Source: Dehalococcoidales bacterium (lineage in GTDB: Bacteria; Chloroflexota; Dehalococcoidia; Dehalococcoidales; RBG-16-60-22). From it: a stretch of 20,528 nucleotides of DNA. The notes below the pieces were generated by a model. It was not told the DNA's origin, ran no database searches, and saw only the letters and a list, made by a program, of their open reading frames with translations. This document shows, piece after piece, positions 14,720 through 20,528 of this stretch (positions are counted from its first letter, which is position 1; every line of letters begins with the position of its first letter). The position numbers and the translations under genes were made by a program. The DNA lies in the NCBI GenBank assembly GCA_023135135.1, contig JAGLTT010000002.1, positions 1 through 20,528 of the forward strand. Reading direction: 5' to 3'.

Positions 14720-16777
14720 ATGAGACCAGACCCTAAAAAATTGCTGGAATGGATTAAGCCGAGTCCTCCTACGAAAGAGGAACGGGAATGTATGAAATTA
14801 CTGCAACCCGGCGATTATGAAATTTATACCGAGAAGCTGAACAACTTCCTCCTCGAGTCCAAGGAGATCTTCATCAAACTGGGTGTCAGCAGTATGCTCC
14901 GTTCCGGAGACGTAGTCACGGGCATCTATACGCCCACCGGTGACATGGTGGCAGCGTGGTGTGGCACCTATCTTCATGCCGTCGTCGGCCAGCTGCCGAT
15001 AAAGTTCGTGGCCGAGACATGGCTCGATGAGCCCACGGTGGGCTGCAAGGATGGCGATATCTTCTACGCCTCCGACCCCCTCTATGGCGGCATACATAAC
15101 TGTGACCAGATTGTCATCATGCCCGTGTTCAATGATGGCGAGCTCATCGCCTGGACAAATGCGGCGGTACACCAGCCGGAGACCGGCGCCTGTGAACCGG
15201 GCGGGATGCCGCTTACCGCTAAGACGAGGCACGATGAAGGCATGCTGCTCTCACCCATCAAGATAGGTGAGAACTTCCGGCTCCGTGAGGACCTGGTGGA
15301 GATGTGTGTCAACCTGATGTCCCGGGCTCCTCGTATGCAGGCAATTGACATGAGAGCCAGGTTGAGCGCCGCCGACCGCCTGCGGCAAAGAATTGTATCG
15401 CTGGCCCAGGAAAAGGGTAATGACTTTGTTAAAGGACTTTTCCGGCGAATAGTAATAGAGGCTGAGGAGGGCACCCGCCGCAGAATCAAGGAGTGGAATG
15501 ATGGCACCTACCGGGCGGTCACCTTTATGGATATCGTCGGCGAAAAGCACAAGCTGGTGCGTAATTTCCTTACCCTGCATAAAAAGGGAGACCAGATCAT
15601 CTGGGACTTCACCGGCACCTCACCCGAGACCGACAGCCCGCAGCACTGTATGCCGCATGCCCTGGCGGCTAATATCGCCATTCATTTGATGTCCTATTCC
15701 TTTAATGACCTGCCGGTCTCAGCCGGGGTACTCGCTCCGATGGAGTTCATAGTACCAGAAGGGTGCATGTTCAATCCTCACTTTGAAGCGGCCCAGAGCA
15801 ACAGCGCCCCCTCATGCCACGGCGGCATGACGCTGGGAACCATCTGCATGAGCAAGTTGATGTTCGATAGTCCCCAGCGTGAACTCGTAGCGGCCGCTAC
15901 CGGCAATACCGGTGTGGGCGTTCTGGTGTCCGGGGTAAACCAGTGGGGCGTTCTTATTGCCGACTTTCTCGCCTACGGTCTAAATTCCGAAGGACACGGC
16001 GCCCGGTCGGACATGGACGGTGTCGATGCCTTCGGTTTCTCACACTGTCCCACCGGCAGGACTCCGGACATCGAGGATATTGAAATCGAATACCAGTTCC
16101 TCAATTTGCTGGCAAAGCTGAACAAGGACAGTTGCGGCTTCGGTAAAAACCGCGGCGGTGCCGGCACCGAGATTGTCCACATTGTCAATTATGTACCCTA
16201 CGCTCTATATAACAGTCATGTGAAAGGGAGTAAAATCCGCAACTGCATGGGGTTATTTGGGGGCTATCCGCCGTCGACGCTGCCGGGTATCGAAGTATTC
16301 CACACCAACATATGGGAGAAGATGAAGCGGGGCGACAAGGACCTGCCGTCGAGTGCCATGCAGCTTATCTCCGAAAGGACCATTAAAGGCGATTACAAGA
16401 TAGACAGCATTTTTCAAAAGACGCACGTGATGGAAAACGGCGACCTCTGGGTTGTCTTCAGCGGGGGTGGCGGCGGTTACGGTGACGCGCTGGAGAGAGA
16501 CCCGGAGATGGTGATGGATGATTTGAGGAGGGAAATCATTTCTCACTGGACAGCAGAGAATATCTATCATGTGGCCTATAACTCCGAGACTCTGGAGGCT
16601 GACGTAGAGAAGACGGAACAGCTCCGTCAGCAGGAGCGGGAAGACAGGAAAGCCCGGGGGACAACCTGGGCAGAATTCGAGAAGGAATGGTCTCAGCTAC
16701 GCCCTCCCGAAGATATTCTGGACTACTACGGGTCATGGCCGGACGGAAAGAAAACGAGAGAGATTATCAGATTGTAA
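14720..16777 (+). CDS. hyuB: HyuB-type ketone carboxylase subunit
   Basis: Hydantoinase B/acetone carboxylase alpha family (685 residues, about 76 kDa). The candidate metal ligands H126, D129 and H151 (GGIHNCD and AAVHQPETG) have the same spacing as in the paralogue at 769-2853, and as I recall in the manganese site of acetone carboxylase. SDPLYGG before the triad and the GGGGGYGDALERDP segment near residue 580 are family signatures. The tail FEKEW with YYGSWP is shared with the other HyuB here. A strong AGAGGAGG (14703-14710) lies 9 bases before ATG 14720. In acetophenone carboxylase terms it takes the place of the 75 kDa subunit. The next gene starts 10 bases after the stop. Confidence 0.93.
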   Translation: MRPDPKKLLEWIKPSPPTKEERECMKLLQPGDYEIYTEKLNNFLLESKEIFIKLGVSSMLRSGDVVTGIYTPTGDMVAAWCGTYLHAVVGQLPIKFVAETWLDEPTVGCKDGDIFYASDPLYGGIHNCDQIVIMPVFNDGELIAWTNAAVHQPETGACEPGGMPLTAKTRHDEGMLLSPIKIGENFRLREDLVEMCVNLMSRAPRMQAIDMRARLSAADRLRQRIVSLAQEKGNDFVKGLFRRIVIEAEEGTRRRIKEWNDGTYRAVTFMDIVGEKHKLVRNFLTLHKKGDQIIWDFTGTSPETDSPQHCMPHALAANIAIHLMSYSFNDLPVSAGVLAPMEFIVPEGCMFNPHFEAAQSNSAPSCHGGMTLGTICMSKLMFDSPQRELVAAATGNTGVGVLVSGVNQWGVLIADFLAYGLNSEGHGARSDMDGVDAFGFSHCPTGRTPDIEDIEIEYQFLNLLAKLNKDSCGFGKNRGGAGTEIVHIVNYVPYALYNSHVKGSKIRNCMGLFGGYPPSTLPGIEVFHTNIWEKMKRGDKDLPSSAMQLISERTIKGDYKIDSIFQKTHVMENGDLWVVFSGGGGGYGDALERDPEMVMDDLRREIISHWTAENIYHVAYNSETLEADVEKTEQLRQQEREDRKARGTTWAEFEKEWSQLRPPEDILDYYGSWPDGKKTREIIRL

Positions 16778-16787
16778 CCGGTTCAGT

Positions 16788-17804
16788 ATGCGAGATATGG
16801 ATAAAGAAATTACCTCCAAGAAACTGGTCAGAGGAGCATTTGAATCGGCTGATTTGCCGCGACTGCCCTTCATTCCCTGGATATTCACCCACGCTGCCAG
16901 GCTGGCACAAATACCTTTGCGAAGGATGTTCACTGACCCGACTCAGTACGCAAAGTGCCTTCAAAACGCCAGAAAACTATATGGCTATGATGCCATTACC
17001 GGCAGCTTTGATTCCTCACTGGAAATGGAGATATGCGGCTGCCCCGTCAGCTGGGGAGGCGACTATGAAGCACCTTCAGCCAGTCCTCGGCCAGATTTTG
17101 ACTTCGGTAACCTCAAGGATGTTGATGTAGAAGGTGCCGGCAAAACGGGGAGATTCGGCACGGTTATCGAGTCTCTGCGGCGCATCAATATAGTCTCCGG
17201 AACAAACCTGGCCCTGGCCGCCGTCGTCAGCGGTCCTTTGACCGTGACGGCAGGTCTGACGGGCAGAGACCTGGTTAAGGACTTCACAGAAAGACCGGAA
17301 GAGGCCATGAGGGCTGTTGAGGCCACCTCGGCATTTCTACTGAAGGTAGTTCAGATTTACAGCCAGTTGCAACTGGATATTATCGCGATTGCCGATAAAT
17401 TAATGGCCGTTTTTCCGGAGGCGCATCTTCCCTGGTTAAAATCAACTCTTTCGCCCATCGTAAACACGATTCGGTTTTATAACGCTTACTCAGTCCTTTT
17501 GCCCGGAGAATCATCACCGGCTAGCTTATCCAATCTGATAGACCTCGGATTTGATGGGATAGTTGCTGCGGGAATTGACCTGAATACCTGGAATGAATTA
17601 AAGGGCGGACGCCCCTGCATTCTGGGGAAAGCCATCCCTGCCCACCTCTTTACCACCGGGAAAAAAGAGTTGCAGGGATACATAGAGACACTTGTAAAGA
17701 GAGACACCGAGCCGGGTACCTTTCTGACCACAGACTGGGAGGTGCCCCCGGATACACCTCCTGAAAACATCCACCTGGTAATGAAGATGATATCTCAGGG
17801 TTAG
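16788..17804 (+). CDS. URO-D/MtaA-fold protein, possible fifth carboxylase subunit
   Basis: Protein of the uroporphyrinogen decarboxylase superfamily (338 residues, about 37 kDa), which also holds cobalamin methyltransferases such as MtaA. Recognisable parts are the N-terminal PFIPWIFTHAARLAQIPLRRM, FGYDA-like LYGYDAI (64-70), GCPVSWGGD (84-92), FTERPEEAM (166-174) and PPDTPPENI (320-328). The HxCG motif expected near residues 227-234 reads IRFYNAY, and the cysteine expected just before PPDTP is replaced in TTDWEVP. The zinc ligands of the methyltransferases therefore appear to be lost. It lies 10 bases after the HyuB-type gene, where acetophenone carboxylase has its loosely bound 34 kDa epsilon subunit. 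Homology to that subunit was not tested. ATG 16797 is an alternative start; neither has a clear ribosome site. Confidence 0.8.
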   Translation: MRDMDKEITSKKLVRGAFESADLPRLPFIPWIFTHAARLAQIPLRRMFTDPTQYAKCLQNARKLYGYDAITGSFDSSLEMEICGCPVSWGGDYEAPSASPRPDFDFGNLKDVDVEGAGKTGRFGTVIESLRRINIVSGTNLALAAVVSGPLTVTAGLTGRDLVKDFTERPEEAMRAVEATSAFLLKVVQIYSQLQLDIIAIADKLMAVFPEAHLPWLKSTLSPIVNTIRFYNAYSVLLPGESSPASLSNLIDLGFDGIVAAGIDLNTWNELKGGRPCILGKAIPAHLFTTGKKELQGYIETLVKRDTEPGTFLTTDWEVPPDTPPENIHLVMKMISQG

Positions 17805-17837
17805 TATTTTATTAAGCGATGATTCAAGGGGTTATGG

Positions 17838-17939
17838 ATGGCCATCAATAAGATATACAGTAACTGTGGTGAGACAAAGCCTGAAAGTGTGAAGGCAATA
17901 ACCGACTTCGCCAGGGAGTATGGTGTATACCCTCCCTAA
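17838..17939 (+). CDS. Small ORF or URO-D tail remnant (33 codons)
   Basis: An open frame of 33 codons with an AAGGGG stretch about 7 bases before the ATG, ending 4 bases inside the convergent DctM gene. The product starts MAINKIYSNCGETKPESV and ends in FAREYGVYPP. The KPESVKAITDFAREYG part looks like the last helix of URO-D/MtaA family proteins, which the complete upstream protein lacks because it stops after NIHLVMKMISQG. It may be a separate small protein, or the remains of a longer or duplicated URO-D gene. A TGA in frame at 17820-17822 separates it from the upstream gene. Function unknown. Confidence 0.35.
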   Translation: MAINKIYSNCGETKPESVKAITDFAREYGVYPP

Positions 17940-19204
17940 CCATATATCAGATTAACTGCCCACAACGAGAGGCCGGGGAAAAAGGCGATAAGAAAATAGA
18001 CCATGAAGGCAACCATAACAAAGTAGAGCGCGTATGGAATGGCCTCATGGGGTGAAATTTTCGCCACAGAAGCCGAAGCATATAAGCCAACGCTCATGGG
18101 CGGTGTTGCCATGCCCATAGCAGAGGCCAGGGTAAGAAAGACACCAAAATGAATCGGGTCAATCCCCAATGCCATTGCTGTAGTGAATAACATTATAGCC
18201 AGAATATAAAGGGTTGGAGCAGCATCTAGAAAAGCTCCCAATAATGCTGCCGCAATCAAAAAAAGGACGATAAAGCTAGCAGTGGAACCCGCTTCTTTAG
18301 CCAGGTTCGCAATCGTAGTGGGAAGCCCGGTATACATGAAAACCGTTACCATAGCGCCGACACCGGCAAGGAGCAAATATATCATTGCGGTATTGGTGAT
18401 GGATAGCTTGGCTGCCGACCAGAAGCTGGGCCATTTCAACTGACGGTAAAAAATCCTGTCGATGATGACTATATAAAGAGCGGCCATGGCACCGGCCTCA
18501 ACCGCAGTCAGGACACCGCTGAAAATGGTGCCCAGGATGACTATTGGCATACCCAGAACCGGCAGTACCTTGATGGTGGCTCGTTTGAGCTTTTCCCGGT
18601 CGAACCTGCCAACGGTAACTCTGCCCTGAGGTAGAATTACACTGGCGATAACCAGGGCGAACATCAGGATTATTCCCGGTACTATCCCGGCGGCAAAGAC
18701 CCGCCCCACTGGTGTTTCCGTGGCCGCACAATATAATATGAAAAAATTGCTCGGGGGAATAATCATGGCTAATAATGAGGAAACGGCTAACAGTCCGGCA
18801 GCAAAGCCGTCGGAGTATCCGGCGGCTTTCATTCTGGGTAGCATGATACCCCCGATGGCGACAATAGCCGCCAGTGTTGAGCCGGAAAGGGCCCCGAAGA
18901 AGCCGCAAGTAACTACCATGGACAGAGCCAGGCCGCCGGGAAAGTGCCCCAGGAGAGCTTCGAAAAAATCGACAAGATAGCTGGCGGCGCGTGATTCTAT
19001 CATCAAAAACCCGGCTAACATGAACATGGGGAGCGCCAGTAAGATATAGATGTTCAGCATCGAGACCATCTGGGTAATTACTATCATCAGGTCAATATTA
19101 TAAACAAAGGTGCAGGCAATTACAGTAGCCAGCAAGAGTACGGCAAATACCGGTACACCTACGACAAGCATAAACCCGGCTAAACCGAGGCTAAAGGCAA
19201 GCAT
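17936..19204 (-). CDS. dctM: TRAP transporter large permease (DctM)
   Basis: Large membrane subunit of a tripartite ATP-independent (TRAP) importer, which uses an ion gradient to take up organic acids and similar solutes. It has 422 residues, with about a dozen hydrophobic segments. Family landmarks are VGVPVFAVLL near the start, LPMFMLAGFLM, GFFGALSGSTLAAIVAIGGIMLPRMKAAGYSDGFAAGLLA, the IIPPSN motif, and GVLTAVEAGAMAALY in the second half. Start and upstream stop share bases (TGATG at 19202-19206), so translation is coupled to DctQ. It runs against the carboxylase cluster and meets the small ORF end to end. The solute-binding protein (DctP or TAXI type) is not in the window, so the substrate is open. 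Confidence 0.95.
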   Translation of the reverse strand: MLAFSLGLAGFMLVVGVPVFAVLLLATVIACTFVYNIDLMIVITQMVSMLNIYILLALPMFMLAGFLMIESRAASYLVDFFEALLGHFPGGLALSMVVTCGFFGALSGSTLAAIVAIGGIMLPRMKAAGYSDGFAAGLLAVSSLLAMIIPPSNFFILYCAATETPVGRVFAAGIVPGIILMFALVIASVILPQGRVTVGRFDREKLKRATIKVLPVLGMPIVILGTIFSGVLTAVEAGAMAALYIVIIDRIFYRQLKWPSFWSAAKLSITNTAMIYLLLAGVGAMVTVFMYTGLPTTIANLAKEAGSTASFIVLFLIAAALLGAFLDAAPTLYILAIMLFTTAMALGIDPIHFGVFLTLASAMGMATPPMSVGLYASASVAKISPHEAIPYALYFVMVAFMVYFLIAFFPGLSLWAVNLIYG

Positions 19205-19737
19205 CAGGACTTATCTCCTGCTGCTTTTTTCCTATTTCTAAGCTCACGGTATATAGAAATAACATTAACGATTAATATGTGGAGCACGAAGGGGATTCCC
19301 AGTGCCATGCCCACACAAATAGGAAGCGAGGCTAGCCACTGAGGTATATCAATCTCGGCAGGATAAAATACACCCGTTTCATATACAGCTCTGAAAGTAA
19401 GAAACCCGTAATAGGCAATAATGCAAAAAGTGGCCAGAAGTGAGATATTGATAAAGAGCTTTAAAAATAAAAGACGCAAACCGGTAAGCTTTGCCGGAAA
19501 ATAGTTAACGGTAATATGTCCTTCGGTCTTGACCAGCAAGCCAGCCACCAGGAAGCAAGCCCATATCATGGCAATAACATTAATTCTATCAAGAGCCGAC
19601 CACGGGAAGTGAAAGATAGTCCGACTGATGATCATTTCTAACATCGACAGTGCTACTAATAAGATGATAGAGGCGGCTACCCATTCTATGGCCTTAGAAT
19701 AGATTCGACCAATTTTGCACAAAATTTTAAAGGTCAA
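19204..19737 (-). CDS. dctQ: TRAP transporter small permease (DctQ)
   Basis: Small membrane subunit of the TRAP importer (177 residues) with four hydrophobic segments, at about residues 18-42, 47-65, 81-105 and 128-155. The KTEGHITVNYF stretch between the second and third is typical of DctQ. The first codon is TTG: reading on the minus strand, AGAAAGG lies 6 bases upstream and no ATG fits, since the frame upstream closes. The protein ends in a lysine-rich tail (RNRKKAAGDKS). The stop overlaps the DctM start by one base, and the amidohydrolase gene ends 14 bases upstream, so the three genes look like one operon. It forms the membrane complex with DctM. Confidence 0.92.
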   Translation of the reverse strand: MTFKILCKIGRIYSKAIEWVAASIILLVALSMLEMIISRTIFHFPWSALDRINVIAMIWACFLVAGLLVKTEGHITVNYFPAKLTGLRLLFLKLFINISLLATFCIIAYYGFLTFRAVYETGVFYPAEIDIPQWLASLPICVGMALGIPFVLHILIVNVISIYRELRNRKKAAGDKS

Positions 19738-19751
19738 AATATGCCTTTCTT

Positions 19752-20528
19752 CTAAATGGGTAACCTTAAGAGTCTCCTGGCGTTGTCCTCAAATATTAAC
19801 TTTTTTTCAATATCGCTTATGTCCATTTCTTCTATCGAGCTTATTACTTCTCTTACCTGCCTGAGGCCTAACTCGCTATCATAAGGCATATCGGTCCCGA
19901 ATAGCATGTGTTCGGCACCATAAAAGGCGTGGCAGCACATGAGTGCCGGTGTGTTGTCATAAATCGCGGTATCGTTGTAGAACAAGCGGTAATAATCAAG
20001 CGGACTTTTGGTAAGCTGGTGTTTAAAACCCAGGAGCATTTCATTAGCATCATAAAAGCCGGAAATTCTGGCCGCGTAATAGGGTACCATGCCACCGGCG
20101 TGGTGCGTTATCACCTTGAGATTGGGGTACTTATCAAATATGCCTCCGAATATCAGACGCGTCATATACAGCGAAGTTTCGTAAGGCCAGCCGAAAAGAG
20201 ACCAAATAAAATACTTTGAGCTATCCTCGCCGGCATAGTCGGGCACGGCCATATCCCTTTGTGAATGAACCCAGATAGGCAGGTCATAATGAGCCATCTT
20301 TTCGTAAATAGGCAAAAATTCAGGAGAATCCATCGGTTTGTCACCTATGGGATTGTGTATCTGTATTCCTCTGAACCTCAGGTCGACTACGGCTCTATCT
20401 ATCTCCTTTAAGGCAGCATCTATATCATTCATGGGTAAGCAGGCTACCGCCGCCACGAATCTATCCGGGTATTTTGCTACCAGTTCAGCCATCTCGTCAT
20501 TAGCTATCCTGGACAACTCTGCCGCGTC
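19752..20528 (-). CDS. Metal-dependent amidohydrolase (Amidohydro_2/ACMSD-like), N-terminus off window
   Basis: C-terminal part of a TIM-barrel amidohydrolase of the Amidohydro_2 group, which includes aromatic and oxo-acid decarboxylases (ACMSD, gamma-resorcylate decarboxylase) and hydrolases. The frame is open to the right edge, reading DAAEL before the TTG at 20516. About 258 residues are visible of a family length of 300-350. Candidate metal or catalytic residues, counted from the TTG, are H84 in IWVHSQ, H138/H139 in ITHHAGGM and D209 in FGTDMPYD. The N-terminal HxH would lie beyond the edge. ELVAKYPDRFVAAVACLP is the usual barrel segment after it. It shares an operon with the TRAP permeases, suggesting that the imported compound or a product is its substrate (inference). 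The true start is not visible. Confidence 0.88.
   Translation of the reverse strand, partial: DAAELSRIANDEMAELVAKYPDRFVAAVACLPMNDIDAALKEIDRAVVDLRFRGIQIHNPIGDKPMDSPEFLPIYEKMAHYDLPIWVHSQRDMAVPDYAGEDSSKYFIWSLFGWPYETSLYMTRLIFGGIFDKYPNLKVITHHAGGMVPYYAARISGFYDANEMLLGFKHQLTKSPLDYYRLFYNDTAIYDNTPALMCCHAFYGAEHMLFGTDMPYDSELGLRQVREVISSIEEMDISDIEKKLIFEDNARRLLRLPI

Noticed and set aside
2..17804. Reading the HyuA/HyuB genes as hydantoinase or 5-oxoprolinase for amino acid derivatives.
   Set aside because: The acetone-carboxylase gamma-like gene, the CoA-transferase and the thiolase point to ketone carboxylation. The first pair (2-2853) is less certain because no gamma gene is seen beside it.
16788..17804. 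Annotation of the URO-D family protein as heme-synthesis uroporphyrinogen decarboxylase (HemE).
   Set aside because: No heme genes are near, and its motifs are closer to the MtaA-like branch, with the expected metal ligands missing as well.

Overview
The window reads as a bacterial catabolic locus, most likely from an anaerobe, built around ATP-dependent, biotin-independent ketone carboxylases of the hydantoinase/acetone carboxylase superfamily. Clear Shine-Dalgarno sites, a lipoprotein signal followed by a long Pro-Ala linker, a TRAP transporter, a C_GCAxxG_C_C redox protein and a URO-D family protein would fit an uncultured anaerobic Chloroflexota (Dehalococcoidia-like) or a Desulfobacterota-like genome. 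This is inference from gene content; there is no rRNA or marker gene here. I see no tRNA, rRNA, CRISPR array, insertion sequence or phage gene, and no gene-free stretch longer than 300 bases.

Layout. (1) 2-5898, plus strand: the 3' end of a HyuA-type subunit, a HyuB-type subunit, both subunits of a 3-oxoacid CoA-transferase, a Zn-ribbon/OB-fold (DUF35) protein and an SCP-x-like thiolase, tightly packed with overlaps or short gaps. (2) 6110-9350, plus strand: a branched-chain-type ABC lipoprotein binding protein and two permeases, with no ATPase genes; a long stem-loop lies between the binding protein and the permeases. (3) 9382-9885, minus strand: a lone C_GCAxxG_C_C protein, with a likely divergent promoter region to its right. 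(4) 10163-17804, plus strand: HyuA-like, acetone carboxylase gamma-like, a second HyuA-like, HyuB-like, and a URO-D family protein. Order and sizes match, as I remember them, the five subunits of acetophenone carboxylase (about 70, 15, 87, 75 and 34 kDa). A 33-codon small ORF follows. (5) 17936 to the right edge, minus strand: TRAP large and small permeases, preceded in transcription by a metal-dependent amidohydrolase cut by the window edge.

How the parts could work together: the ABC and TRAP systems import small organic substrates. One or both carboxylases convert a ketone to a 3-oxoacid at the expense of ATP, the CoA-transferase activates the 3-oxoacid to its CoA ester, and the thiolase (with its DUF35 partner) cleaves it to acetyl-CoA plus an acyl-CoA. 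The most unusual points are the two carboxylase modules in one locus, the pairing of a carboxylase directly with a CoA-transferase, and a URO-D-fold protein without the usual metal ligands in the position of the fifth (epsilon) carboxylase subunit. The ketone substrate cannot be read from the sequence.
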